From assembly GCF_000012825.1 (NCBI RefSeq), contig NC_009614.1, positions 1,178,001-1,242,000 of the forward strand: a stretch of DNA of 64,000 nucleotides. The letters run 5' to 3'. The DNA comes from Phocaeicola vulgatus ATCC 8482 (GTDB lineage Bacteria > Bacteroidota > Bacteroidia > Bacteroidales > Bacteroidaceae). This document shows positions 19,330 through 28,509 of this stretch, piece after piece; the stretch's first letter is position 1; every line of letters begins with the position of its first letter. The position numbers and the translations under genes are program-made. A model generated the notes under the pieces. The model saw only the letters and a program-made list of their open reading frames with translations, did no database searches and was not told the origin of the DNA.

Positions 19330-20598
19330 ATGCACATGAGAGTACTTATCATCAATACGTCTGAGCGAATAGGTGGAGCCGCCATTGCAGCCAACCGCCT
19401 CATGGAGGCTTTAAAAAACAACGGAATAAAGACAAAAATGCTTGTACGCGACAAGCAGACCGACCAGATAAGTGTCGTTGAACTAAAGAAATCATGGTGG
19501 AAAGTATGGCAATTCATCTGGGAGCGTGTCGTTATCTGGCAAGCCAACCACTTCAAGAAACATAACTTGTTTGCCGTTGACATAGCGAATACCGGCACCA
19601 ATATCACAGCATTGCCCGAATTTACCCAAGCCGATGTCATTCATCTGCATTGGATTAACCAAGGTATGTTGTCACTGACAGATATCCGGCGTATCATCCA
19701 ATCCGGCAAGCCCATCGTTTGGACAATGCATGATATGTGGCCTTTTACCGGTATCTGCCACTATGCAGGAGATTGCGATAAATATGCCACACAATGCCAC
19801 AACTGTCCGCAACTTTACAAAGGAAGCAGGAAAGACATAGCCTACCGTACTTTCCAGAAAAAGAAAAAACTGTTTGAAGGAGCACAAATCACCTTTGTAG
19901 CTTGTAGCCGCTGGTTAGAATCATTGGCTAAGAAAAGTGATCTGATTAAAGGTCAGACCATTACCAATATTCCCAATGCAATCAACACCAACCTGTTCAA
20001 ACCTCGTGATAAAAAACAGGCCAGAGAAAAATGCCACCTCCCGCAAGACAAGAAGTTATTGCTTTTCGGCTCCGTAAAAATTACAGACAAGAGAAAAGGA
20101 ATAGACTATTTGGTATCAGCTTGCAAACAAATAGCTTCCTCGTATCCTGATTTTAGTAAAGAGTTAGGTGTAGTGGTTTTTGGCAACCAAGCCGAACAAT
20201 ACGCTTCCCTGTTTCCTTTCCCTATCTATCCGATGAATTATGTCAGCAACGAGAAGGAACTGGTAGATATTTACAACGCAGTCGACTTATACGTCACACC
20301 TTCTTTACAAGACAACCTACCCAATACCATCGTAGAGGCAATGGCCTGTGGTATTCCGTGCATAGGGTTCAATGTAGGAGGTATTCCACAAATGATTGAC
20401 CACCTGCACAACGGCTATGTTGCCGAATATCAGTCTTCCAAGGATCTGGCAAACGGAATTCACTGGGCATTGACCGAAGGAGAATATGAAAGTCTGAGCG
20501 AAGAAGCCTGCCGTAAGGCAGTATCCAGTTATTCGGAAAGTACCATCGCCAAGAAATATGTTGAAATCTATAACAAGATTACAGGGAATCATGCATAA
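19330..20598 (+). CDS. Glycosyltransferase family 4
   Basis: 422-aa GT-B protein. N-terminal VLIINTSERIGGAAIAANRL has the glycine-rich acceptor loop, VIHLHWINQGM and PIVWTMHDMWPFTGICHYAG match the GT4 group that includes WcaC/WbdH-like enzymes, and the C-terminal DNLPNTIVEAMACGIPCIGF has the EXXXXXXXE-like donor motif. A cysteine cluster (CHYAGDCDKYATQCHNCPQ) near residue 140 is usual for this subgroup. Starts at 19,330 or 19,336 are both possible. Likely adds one sugar of the cluster glycan. Confidence 0.85.
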   Translation: MHMRVLIINTSERIGGAAIAANRLMEALKNNGIKTKMLVRDKQTDQISVVELKKSWWKVWQFIWERVVIWQANHFKKHNLFAVDIANTGTNITALPEFTQADVIHLHWINQGMLSLTDIRRIIQSGKPIVWTMHDMWPFTGICHYAGDCDKYATQCHNCPQLYKGSRKDIAYRTFQKKKKLFEGAQITFVACSRWLESLAKKSDLIKGQTITNIPNAINTNLFKPRDKKQAREKCHLPQDKKLLLFGSVKITDKRKGIDYLVSACKQIASSYPDFSKELGVVVFGNQAEQYASLFPFPIYPMNYVSNEKELVDIYNAVDLYVTPSLQDNLPNTIVEAMACGIPCIGFNVGGIPQMIDHLHNGYVAEYQSSKDLANGIHWALTEGEYESLSEEACRKAVSSYSESTIAKKYVEIYNKITGNHA

Positions 20599-21337
20599 CC
20601 ATCATCCTCATCCCAAGTTTTCTATTATTACTGTCACCTACAACGCCGCAAAAGTATTGGAGGATACTATACAAAGTATTGTTACACAAACTTATAAGAA
20701 TCTGGAGTATATTATTGTAGATGGGGGATCAACAGATGAAACACTGGATATCATTCACAAATACCAGGAACATATCACCACTGTTATCAGTGAACCCGAC
20801 CAAGGTTTATACGATGCCATGAACAAAGGAATAAAACTGGCAACCGGAGATTATCTTTGTTTCTTGAATGCCGGTGACGGCCTGCACGAGGATGATACTT
20901 TGCTGCAAATGGTACATTCCATCAATGGAACAGCTCTGCCGGGAGTACTATATGGAGAAACAGAAATTGTGGACAGTCAAGGGCATTTTTTATATATGCG
21001 CCGCCTGTCCGCACCCGCAACGCTTACCTGGAAAAGCTTCAAGCAAGGAATGCTAGTCTGCCATCAAGCCTTTTTCGCCCGCCGTGATCTGGTGGAACCA
21101 TATGACCTGAGATATCGGTTCTCGGCAGATTTTGACTGGTGTATCCGTATCATGAAGAAAGCGGATGTACTCCATAACACCCATCTTACTCTTATTGATT
21201 ACCTGAATGAAGGAATGACCACCCGTAACCATAAAGCCTCCTTGAAAGAACGCTTCCGTATTATGAGCCGTCACTATGGATGGGCAAGCACAGTGACACA
21301 CCACTTATGGTTCGTTCTGCGCCTGCTTTACAAATAA
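20591..21337 (+). CDS. Glycosyltransferase family 2
   Basis: 248-aa GT-A protein: FSIITVTYNAAKVLEDTIQS near residue 10, YIIVDGGSTDETLDII near 43 and GDYLCFLNAGDGLHEDD near 88 with the DXD-like site, then FSADFDWCIRIMKKADVLHN. These are the marks of the WcaA/WcaE-like GT2 group. The start at 20,591 overlaps the previous gene end by 8 bp, which fits translational coupling better than the longer in-frame extension. It is the last gene of the glycan operon. Confidence 0.85.
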   Translation: MHNHHPHPKFSIITVTYNAAKVLEDTIQSIVTQTYKNLEYIIVDGGSTDETLDIIHKYQEHITTVISEPDQGLYDAMNKGIKLATGDYLCFLNAGDGLHEDDTLLQMVHSINGTALPGVLYGETEIVDSQGHFLYMRRLSAPATLTWKSFKQGMLVCHQAFFARRDLVEPYDLRYRFSADFDWCIRIMKKADVLHNTHLTLIDYLNEGMTTRNHKASLKERFRIMSRHYGWASTVTHHLWFVLRLLYK

Positions 21338-21362
21338 TCCGGAGTCTGGCTTACGACGGGCC

Positions 21363-23855
21363 TTAATCAATTTTCCTACGGGCTCTTCTGACCTGCAAGA
21401 ATAAGAACAAGACCAGCACACAGGTCAATACACCCAACGCCACAAAAGCCACCGTTTCCGTAACATGCAGCGATTTCGGATCGAACTTAAATTCCACTAC
21501 ATGCTTTCCGGCCGGCACATTCATCGCCCGAAGAATATAATCCGCTCTTCCGTGCGGTGCTTCCACACCATCAATATATGCCTGCCAGCCAGGATAGTAA
21601 ATTTCCGAGAAAACCACTGTTCCTCCTGTCTTCGAATTAACCTCATATTTCAAGTCATTAGGTTCGTACGCAGTCAGTTTGATTGTACCCAGTGTATCTG
21701 TTTCAGCCGCCGATTTTACCTCCGCACTGAATTTTTTATCTACGACAGCCGTTTTTGCCGGATCTATCCGATGCAAAGCATCTATCTCTTCATTGGCATT
21801 ATCCACATACTGCACCTCGTTTACAAACCAAGCATTGCCCAGCGTATAAGGATTCTGTATCGGGACAGTCTTTCCACCTTGCAGCGGAAAAATAAAGTAA
21901 CGGGTATTCAGCATATTCAACACAGGAAAACCGGACGGAGCCACCTTCTGCATATCGCCTCCCGCCTCCGAAACAGCCTTGAACACGCCATTCATCTCGG
22001 TGCTGATATGCTCCTCTATCATTTCCTGATAGCGGCGCAGCTTGGCGGCATGATATCCACCGATGCTCTTATGCCAATAAGAAGTCGTATTTTCATTAAA
22101 CGTATTGCCGGCTAGGTTCAGTACCCGGAAATCCAACGTTTTATCGGCCAATATTGCCTTATCCGTTTCGGTCGGTTTAAAGGAATTATCCTGCTGCACC
22201 TTCTCCACAAATTGTTCATCATACAAATAACGTTTGTTCACACTCCACATATCTGCCAGACAGAGGACAGCCAATGCCAGAATCGTCACCTTCGCCTTTA
22301 GTTTGCCCATGCCATATAACCAAAGAACTGCCGTACCTATCATAATAACAAAGAAACTGCGCCATGCATCCGAAGTAAAGATACTCTGACGGATTTCTTC
22401 CAGATTAGCAAGTAACGGAGCCAGCTGATCTGCCGGAATACCCTGCAATGCCTGCATTTCCATACTTGAAACATACGACGGGAAAAAGAAACCGGGAGCT
22501 AATGCAAACAATAAAGCGATGCCACCTGTCAATCCCAGGCTGATATAAAACGACCGGACCTGTTCCTTAACCAACTGAGGGCGTGCCATTACCTCCTTTA
22601 AAGCAAGGACTGCCAACAAAGGTATGGTAAACTCAGCAATGACCAAAATAGAAGAAACCGCACGGAATTTATCGTACATCGGGATATAATCCAAAAAGAA
22701 ATCGGTGAATCCCATAAAATTCTTTCCCCATGACAGCAGGACAGACAAAACTGTAGCACTCAAAAGCGCCCATTTCATAGGACCTTTCACTATAAACAGC
22801 CCAAGAACAAACAGAAACATCACAAACGCCCCCACGTATACAGGACCGGATGTACCGGGTTGCTCACCCCAATACTGACCTATCTGGCTATAGATACTAT
22901 TATACATAGGATTCGCCTTTTCCATCGCCTTTTCGTTAGCCGCCAAAGGTACGGAAGCACCACCTTTCACATTAGGGACAAGCAAAGAGAAAGTCTCACC
23001 GATACCGTAGCTCCACTGAGTGATATAATCTCGTTCCAGACCACTTTTTGTCTGATTATGACTATCCGGTTTCACCAGCTCACTCTTTCCACGCATCGTT
23101 TCCTTACTATACTCATACGTATGATATAAGTTAGATAGATTTATACAAACTCCCAAAATACCGGCCATCAACAACACACCAGTTGCTTTCAGAAATTGCG
23201 GCATTTCCTTCTTCTGCCAAGCATCCACTCCGAACGCAACCGCCATAAAGAGCATGACAAAAAGAAAATAATAACTCATCTGCACATGGTTCGACACTAT
23301 TTGCAAAGCAACAAAAACCGCTGTCAGCAAACCACCTGACAAGTATTTCCCTCTATAAGCCAATACCATACCGGCTATAGTGGGTGGAATATAAGCCAAG
23401 GTTACAAATTTCCAGATGTGTCCGGCAGCTATAATGATGAAAAAATAAGAAGAAAACGCCCACAACACAGCCCCCAATGAAGCCAGCCAGACCGAGAAAT
23501 CGAATGCACGCAATAATATATAAAAGCCCAACAGCATGACAAATACATACCACACATAATTCGGGAGATACAAATGATATAACTTCTCCACTCCCTTCAG
23601 GGTATCCGTAGAATCATAACTGGGTGCCATCTGATAAGTAGGCATACCACCAAAAATCGAATTAGTCCAGCGCGTACGCTCTCCCGTACGTTCCAGATAT
23701 TCTTTCGCTTCTTCACCGGCACCAATGCCCGCCACAGAGTCATGTTGTGAAAGGATACGCCCTTCTGTCACTGCCGGGAAAAAATAGGCGAATGAGATGA
23801 CAGCAAAAAGGATAATCACTACTATATCAGGTAGTATTCTTTTAAATAAGTTCAT
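21363..23855 (-). CDS. YfhO-family large membrane protein
   Basis: 830-aa protein with about 12 transmembrane helices in the first 550 residues and a soluble beta-rich C-terminal domain (about 590-790) that ends with one more helix and a basic tail. The VLLSWGKNFMGFTDFFLDYI and SEIYYPGWQAYIDG segments are typical of the Bacteroidota YfhO family, GT-C-like membrane proteins. Gram-positive YfhO takes part in glycosylation of lipoteichoic acid; here a role in envelope glycan transfer is inferred only from fold. Divergent promoters separate it from mtnN. Confidence 0.8.
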   Translation of the reverse strand: MNLFKRILPDIVVIILFAVISFAYFFPAVTEGRILSQHDSVAGIGAGEEAKEYLERTGERTRWTNSIFGGMPTYQMAPSYDSTDTLKGVEKLYHLYLPNYVWYVFVMLLGFYILLRAFDFSVWLASLGAVLWAFSSYFFIIIAAGHIWKFVTLAYIPPTIAGMVLAYRGKYLSGGLLTAVFVALQIVSNHVQMSYYFLFVMLFMAVAFGVDAWQKKEMPQFLKATGVLLMAGILGVCINLSNLYHTYEYSKETMRGKSELVKPDSHNQTKSGLERDYITQWSYGIGETFSLLVPNVKGGASVPLAANEKAMEKANPMYNSIYSQIGQYWGEQPGTSGPVYVGAFVMFLFVLGLFIVKGPMKWALLSATVLSVLLSWGKNFMGFTDFFLDYIPMYDKFRAVSSILVIAEFTIPLLAVLALKEVMARPQLVKEQVRSFYISLGLTGGIALLFALAPGFFFPSYVSSMEMQALQGIPADQLAPLLANLEEIRQSIFTSDAWRSFFVIMIGTAVLWLYGMGKLKAKVTILALAVLCLADMWSVNKRYLYDEQFVEKVQQDNSFKPTETDKAILADKTLDFRVLNLAGNTFNENTTSYWHKSIGGYHAAKLRRYQEMIEEHISTEMNGVFKAVSEAGGDMQKVAPSGFPVLNMLNTRYFIFPLQGGKTVPIQNPYTLGNAWFVNEVQYVDNANEEIDALHRIDPAKTAVVDKKFSAEVKSAAETDTLGTIKLTAYEPNDLKYEVNSKTGGTVVFSEIYYPGWQAYIDGVEAPHGRADYILRAMNVPAGKHVVEFKFDPKSLHVTETVAFVALGVLTCVLVLFLFLQVRRARRKID

Positions 23856-23879
23856 AAGTATATCTGTTTATTAACGTTG

Positions 23880-23917
23880 CAAAGATACGATATACTCTGA
23901 TAAAATGCGTACATTTG
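23880..23917. promoter_or_regulatory. Divergent -7 elements, yfhO-like and mtnN
   Basis: TATCTTTG lies on the minus strand at 23,887-23,880 for the YfhO gene, and TACATTTG on the plus strand at 23,910-23,917 for mtnN. Both match TAnnTTTG and face away from each other. Confidence 0.55.
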
Positions 23918-23939
23918 CAGCCATAAATAAAGTTGAATT

Positions 23940-24635
23940 ATGAAAATAGGAATTATAACAGCCATGAGTTCCGAGCAGAAACAAGTAGCGCAACTGCTCG
24001 AAAACAAGAAAGAATACACCGAAGGTCCTTTCCAATATACTGAAGGCAGCATTAGAAATAATACCATTATCCTGATGAAATGCGGAATAGGTAAAGTGAA
24101 CGCTGCTGCCGGTACTGTAGAACTGATCCGTACCTTCCAACCCGACTGTGTCATCAGCACCGGTGTAGCAGGAGGCATAGACAGCTGCCTGAAAATAATG
24201 GATGTTGTGGTGAGCCGACAAGTTGTATATCATGATGTATGGTGTGGAGAAGGCAATATGTACGGACAGATACAAGGACTTCCCGCCCGATTCGAAGGTA
24301 ATGCCACATTGTTTGATTGCGCCATGTCACTGGATACTCCGACCGCCATTCATGGAGGTCTGATATGCAGCGGAGACAAATTCATCACCGACCGTTCCGA
24401 ACTGAACGACATTAAAGAAAAGTTCCACGAAGGGCTGGCAGTAGATATGGAATCGGGAGCCATCGCCCAAATCTGTTATATATATAAGGTACCGTTCATC
24501 AGTTTCCGTATCATCAGCGATACGCCGGGATCCGACAACCATTGGGAACAATACACAAATTTTTGGGAGACTATAGCCGACCGTTCCTTCGAGGTCACTC
24601 ATACCTTCCTTTCCTCATTACCAGCTAATTTATAA
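23940..24635 (+). CDS. mtnN: 5'-methylthioadenosine/S-adenosylhomocysteine nucleosidase
   Basis: Cleaves SAH to adenine and S-ribosylhomocysteine, and MTA likewise. The 231-aa protein starts [20 protein letters not shown] and contains [10 protein letters not shown] near residue 74, the purine-binding [12 protein letters not shown] stretch and the catalytic-glutamate motif [10 protein letters not shown] near 168. Its product is the substrate of LuxS, whose gene follows 11 bp later, so the two form an operon for the activated methyl cycle. Confidence 0.95.
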   Translation: MKIGIITAMSSEQKQVAQLLENKKEYTEGPFQYTEGSIRNNTIILMKCGIGKVNAAAGTVELIRTFQPDCVISTGVAGGIDSCLKIMDVVVSRQVVYHDVWCGEGNMYGQIQGLPARFEGNATLFDCAMSLDTPTAIHGGLICSGDKFITDRSELNDIKEKFHEGLAVDMESGAIAQICYIYKVPFISFRIISDTPGSDNHWEQYTNFWETIADRSFEVTHTFLSSLPANL

Positions 24636-24646
24636 AAACGAATAAT

Positions 24647-25132
24647 ATGAAGACAATACCCAGTTTTACCATTGACCATATCCGCTTGCTTCGCGGTATC
24701 TATGTATCCAGAAAAGACGAAGTGGGCGGTGAAACGGTCACCACCTTTGACATCCGCATGAAAGAACCCAACCGGGAACCTGCTTTGGGACAAGGAGCCT
24801 TGCATACCATAGAGCATCTAGCCGCTACCTACCTGCGTAACCACCCTATATGGTCTGACAAAATTGTCTACTGGGGACCGATGGGATGCCTCACCGGTAA
24901 CTACCTGTTAATGAAAGGCGATTTAAAATCGGAAGATATTGTAGAACTGATGCAGGAAACGTTCCGCTTTGTAGCCGATTTTGAAGGCGAAGTTCCGGGA
25001 GCCGCCCCTAAAGATTGCGGTAACTACTTGCTTCACGACCTACCTATGGCCAAATGGGAGTCGGCCAAATATCTGCATGAAGTATTGGAGCACATGACAA
25101 AAGATAATCTGTATTATCCTACTAAAGAGTAA
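24647..25132 (+). CDS. luxS: S-ribosylhomocysteine lyase LuxS
   Basis: Splits S-ribosylhomocysteine into homocysteine and DPD, the precursor of autoinducer-2. The 161-aa protein has the metal-binding HTIEH motif near residue 53, a catalytic cysteine segment [10 protein letters not shown] near 81 and the second metal region [15 protein letters not shown] near 124. Length and motifs are canonical. Encoded directly behind mtnN and followed by a strong terminator shared with convergent rpsO. Confidence 0.97.
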   Translation: MKTIPSFTIDHIRLLRGIYVSRKDEVGGETVTTFDIRMKEPNREPALGQGALHTIEHLAATYLRNHPIWSDKIVYWGPMGCLTGNYLLMKGDLKSEDIVELMQETFRFVADFEGEVPGAAPKDCGNYLLHDLPMAKWESAKYLHEVLEHMTKDNLYYPTKE

Positions 25133-25173
25133 TTCTCAACAACAGAACAGTAGAAACGTAATAACAGAAAATA

Positions 25174-25210
25174 GAAAAGCCGCTTTCTTTTCAGAGAGCG
25201 GCTTTTCTTT
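25174..25210. terminator. Bidirectional terminator between luxS and rpsO
   Basis: A 10-bp stem aaaagccgct / agcggctttt with a 12-nt loop, flanked by A and T runs, serves convergent luxS and rpsO. Confidence 0.85.
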
Positions 25211-25234
25211 AAGTCCTTTTCAATAGAGATTGAA

Positions 25235-25504
25235 TTACTTACGTAATCCTAGTGCTTTAACAATAGCACGATATCTTTCGATATCACGGTTCTTCAGGTA
25301 GTTCAACAACGCACGGCGTTTACCTACCAAAGTTGTCAAAGCTCTTTCAGTGCTATAATCTTTTCTGTTGAGCTTCAGGTGCTCAGTCAGGTGAGAAATA
25401 CGGTATGAAAACAAAGCTATCTGCGCTTCAGCTGAGCCAGTATCAGTGTTAGACTTTCCGTACTTTTCAAAGATTTCTTGTTTTTTAGCTGCATCTAAAT
25501 ACAT
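25235..25504 (-). CDS. rpsO: 30S ribosomal protein S15
   Basis: 89-aa small-subunit protein that binds 16S rRNA early in assembly. It shows the family pattern GSAEAQIALFSYRISHLTEH, a conserved KDYSTERAL segment and the C-terminal RRALLNYLKNRDIERYRAIV. Complete. A minus-strand -7 element TATCTTTG sits at 25,556-25,549. Confidence 0.98.
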   Translation of the reverse strand: MYLDAAKKQEIFEKYGKSNTDTGSAEAQIALFSYRISHLTEHLKLNRKDYSTERALTTLVGKRRALLNYLKNRDIERYRAIVKALGLRK

Positions 25505-25548
25505 AATTCTTAGATTTTTTGATATATAAAATTTTCATTTAGCGGGTG

Positions 25549-25556
25549 CAAAGATA
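25549..25556 (-). promoter_or_regulatory. -7 element of rpsO
   Basis: TATCTTTG on the minus strand, 45 bp before the rpsO start, matches the Bacteroides -7 box. Confidence 0.5.
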
Positions 25557-25597
25557 GACATTATCTTTTATATCACAATGAATTAGAGCGATTTATT

Positions 25598-25708
25598 TTA
25601 AAAATAATCTTCTATCTCTTTTACTGTCGCATCTTTCAGCATATCTTCGAACATCATAGCAAAGGCTGCCCAACTGACATTGAATGAAATTGTAAACCCG
25701 ATTTCTTT
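25598..25708 (-). pseudogene. Possible 3' remnant of a coding sequence
   Basis: An open frame of 36 codons without a good start reads KEIGFTISFNVSWAAF and ends KDATVKEIEDYF before TAA. The composition looks coding-like, but no family is recognised. It lies between rpsO and the terminator of the fimbrial operon, so it could be the tail of a gene lost when that locus arrived. Confidence 0.25.
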
Positions 25709-25722
25709 TCATCCGATGAATA

Positions 25723-25775
25723 AAAGTGCCCAGTCCGAAACCGTTTCTTCATGAATTTCGGACTGGACACTTTTT
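25723..25775 (-). terminator. Terminator of the fimbrial operon
   Basis: A long stem, aagtgcccagtccgaaa pairing with tttcggactggacactt with one mismatch, is flanked by A- and T-rich runs (taaaa / ttttta). It lies just downstream of the last gene of the minus-strand fimbrial operon. Confidence 0.75.
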
Positions 25776-25784
25776 AAACTATCG

Positions 25785-26084
25785 CTATTTTATTTCAACC
25801 AGCCACTCATGGAACCCATCATAAGGGGTATAGTGCAATACATATTCGGATTGGCTATGACTGATAACTTTATCCCAAGGAATCCGGTTTACATCAATTT
25901 CCGCCCTTGCCAGCCACAAAGCATTTTCCATCACATAACGGTCTAAAGAAAGCTCAAGCATCATCCGGCTCAAATAAAAAGCAGACTGTTCATAGGCATA
26001 CCATTTACCGTCACTTTCCCGGTAGATATATATCAAGCCATCATTGCTTAATTCTCTTTCCAACATCATTATTATCTCGCGCAT
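25785..26084 (-). CDS. Small hypothetical protein, paralogue A
   Basis: 99-aa protein of unknown family. It shares with the 81-aa neighbour the pattern (L/E)IYI-x-E-x-DG(K/R)WYA, then SA-x-x-L and a later E(I/V)D(L/V)N segment, so the two are tandem paralogues. No signal peptide or membrane helix is seen, so a cytosolic role is likely. It is the last gene of the fimbrial operon, 11 bp after its paralogue and just before the operon terminator. The link to fimbriae rests on position alone. Start codons at residues 1, 6 or 7 are possible. Confidence 0.65.
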   Translation of the reverse strand: MREIIMMLERELSNDGLIYIYRESDGKWYAYEQSAFYLSRMMLELSLDRYVMENALWLARAEIDVNRIPWDKVISHSQSEYVLHYTPYDGFHEWLVEIK

Positions 26085-26095
26085 AATTTTATAGA

Positions 26096-26341
26096 TTACT
26101 CGTTTTTAATCAGTATCATCTCATTGTCCGAGCACAGAACCACAATCCAAGGACCGTTCAGTAACTTATTCAAATCGACTTCCACCTTATCCAGCATAAC
26201 ACCTCTCAATACCGTTTCATTAAGTTTCTTCAACAAATGAGCAGAACGGTAGCAAGCGTACCAACGTCCGTCTTCTTCAGATATATAAATTTCCGATTTA
26301 CCGCATGATTTCTTGTCCATGATTTCTAACAGGTTGCTCAT
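26096..26341 (-). CDS. Small hypothetical protein, paralogue B
   Basis: 81-aa protein with the core SEIYISEEDGRWYACYRSAH near residue 16 and KVEVDLNKLL near 52, matching paralogue A downstream. A short beta-rich domain is likely; there is no signal peptide. It begins 17 bp after the tip-like fimbrillin gene and so belongs to the same transcript. Function unknown; a regulator or chaperone of the fimbrial operon is possible but unsupported. Confidence 0.65.
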   Translation of the reverse strand: MSNLLEIMDKKSCGKSEIYISEEDGRWYACYRSAHLLKKLNETVLRGVMLDKVEVDLNKLLNGPWIVVLCSDNEMILIKNE

Positions 26342-26358
26342 AACATCCTCCTTTATAC

Positions 26359-28494
26359 TTAATAATAGCCTAAGCTATTATATCGCCATACCAGCCTGAA
26401 ACGATGCGACTCATTTCTTGACCTGTTTTCTGACACTCCCTGCCCCGGAATATATACTTTTGACTGAGTTCCCTCCGTCGTAGCTGTCCAATAAGGCACA
26501 CCTGACCAATTATTATACTTAATACCGGAACTGGTAATCACCCCATTTATTTGCTGCCACTCTGCTTCTGCGGGCAAAGAGAAATGATAAAAAACCATAT
26601 AGCTATTACCCGATGTGACAGGAGTAGAACTACCACTGGAATTAACCGCCACACCTATCGCATTATCCATTACACTTCTTTCATCATTGTCACTGGAATA
26701 ATGTTCTTTATTTATCTTCTTATAATACTCCTTTATTATTTTCTGTCCGTCCGTCAGGTTCGTTGTGTACCCATTGTCTCCCCAGGGCAGACCGCCAACA
26801 GCAAAACGGTCTATTCTGTCAACATACAATTGTTCTGTAATCTGGATAGGATACCATTGTTTGATAGGATATTTCATTTCGCTGCCCGCAACAGGCTTGT
26901 TTTGCGCATCCAGTTTACGCACATAAATATTGCACGAACGATACGGCTTCTCTGAGTTCCATTCTTTCTCCCAAATCGTTTTTTGATCAGCGTATCCCTT
27001 TAAATACATTCTAAGCTCTGCCGTTCCCTCCTTTTGTATCACATTGTATTCATCATATCTAGGAGTAATCCAACTCATATCAGACTCAAACATCACCCAA
27101 TAGTCTCCAGAAACGCCATCAAAATCATCCACTTTGATTTGCCATTTCTGCCTATCGGTACTCACCACTTTGATTTTCACCAAATGTCCGTCAATATTAT
27201 AATCTTGCCCTTCATTGAACTGAATAAACAAGTCAGACAATTCGCTGTCTACCCTCCATTGAGCATCCTTCGTGTTTCCCGAGATGTTGATCACACCGTT
27301 CTCATCCATGCAGCCCGATTCTTTCACACCTCCCGCTCCGCGCAAATGAAGCGTAACATTATAAATGATATTTCTGTTCACATCAAAATCATACGATATG
27401 TTCTTACCTAAAAACAGTCGGTAACTAATAGTTCCCTTTACATGTGCACTGCTCGATTTATATTCATAATCCGCCGTAACAAGGATGTATGAACATCTGC
27501 GACCCAAGTTCTCATTGTCTGTATAGTCGGTAAATGCAGCATACACTTCTTTACCTGCCTCCATCGTATTTTTGATACGATTCGGGGTTTTGACTTTTTC
27601 ATTACCATTTTGGGCATCCGTACAGTTTTGGGCATGAACCGTCTGTTTATTCTCAAACTGATAAAGACGCTCGGACATCACTTGAGTTTCGCCATTTCCA
27701 CTTGGTCCCGTAAGCAACGAACCGGATGGGAAGTCATACTTCTGTCCTTCCTTGTCAAAAGAAGTAAAATCCGTTATACTATTATCCGAGGCCAAGGTAC
27801 AAGTCTTAGGCACATTACATAATTGTACTGATCGGGGCGTCAAGGTCACTTCGTTGTCCAGCCCGGAAGTATTGATATTTACTTTAATCATAGCATACGG
27901 GCGTTTCAAAGAAACTTTAGCCAAATAGCAACCTTTATTACCACCTTGAGCTCCCTCATGCGGATTCTCGGTATAGATAAACTGCTCGGATGCACCGTAA
28001 AGGAGACAAACGGATGTTTCATCAAAATCCACCGGCCACTGAATCAAACTCTCTTTAACACTCTGCCACAATGACAAAGTAATCTTTCGTCCATAATTAG
28101 CGATAACCTCTACTCTTACAGCCTGGTTACCTTGTTTGGCATTGATGTGGATATATACTTTTCCATCTGCTGTTTTAGAAGAAACGACCTCTGCACTACC
28201 ATTCTCCACACTACCGGAAACTTCGAACGAATCCCCATTCTTAACCAGATAGACGATTACCGTATTTCCTCCATAATTCACTTTTACATTCACATCATCA
28301 ATAACGGAGAATATGGAGTTATCTCCGGCAGCCCTGCTGTTCATGTTCACAGAAGTAATATCGGCTGGTGATATTGCTATGACCACAGGAGTATCGTCCT
28401 CCACTCCGGACTCCGGACCGGCTAACTCCTCTGCCGTACAAGCACCCAACATACAAATGATGAAAAACATCATTATCAGTCTTATTGTCTTCAT
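26359..28494 (-). CDS. Large fimbrillin-type lipoprotein, candidate tip subunit
   Basis: 711-aa predicted lipoprotein: leader MKTIRLIMMFFIICMLGAC with the lipobox cysteine at residue 19. It is about twice as long as the shaft-type fimbrillins, with an N-terminal beta domain (VVIAISPADITSVNMNSRAA, containing an arginine that could be a processing site) and a long C-terminal region ending FRLVWRYNSLGYY. Large fimbrillins placed last in Mfa/Fim operons act at the fibre tip in Porphyromonas (Mfa5, FimE-like), so a tip adhesin role is inferred. It follows the previous fimbrillin by 15 bp on the same strand. Confidence 0.75.
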   Translation of the reverse strand: MKTIRLIMMFFIICMLGACTAEELAGPESGVEDDTPVVIAISPADITSVNMNSRAAGDNSIFSVIDDVNVKVNYGGNTVIVYLVKNGDSFEVSGSVENGSAEVVSSKTADGKVYIHINAKQGNQAVRVEVIANYGRKITLSLWQSVKESLIQWPVDFDETSVCLLYGASEQFIYTENPHEGAQGGNKGCYLAKVSLKRPYAMIKVNINTSGLDNEVTLTPRSVQLCNVPKTCTLASDNSITDFTSFDKEGQKYDFPSGSLLTGPSGNGETQVMSERLYQFENKQTVHAQNCTDAQNGNEKVKTPNRIKNTMEAGKEVYAAFTDYTDNENLGRRCSYILVTADYEYKSSSAHVKGTISYRLFLGKNISYDFDVNRNIIYNVTLHLRGAGGVKESGCMDENGVINISGNTKDAQWRVDSELSDLFIQFNEGQDYNIDGHLVKIKVVSTDRQKWQIKVDDFDGVSGDYWVMFESDMSWITPRYDEYNVIQKEGTAELRMYLKGYADQKTIWEKEWNSEKPYRSCNIYVRKLDAQNKPVAGSEMKYPIKQWYPIQITEQLYVDRIDRFAVGGLPWGDNGYTTNLTDGQKIIKEYYKKINKEHYSSDNDERSVMDNAIGVAVNSSGSSTPVTSGNSYMVFYHFSLPAEAEWQQINGVITSSGIKYNNWSGVPYWTATTEGTQSKVYIPGQGVSENRSRNESHRFRLVWRYNSLGYY

Positions 28495-28509
28495 TTTTCC
28501 TCCTTTTGT

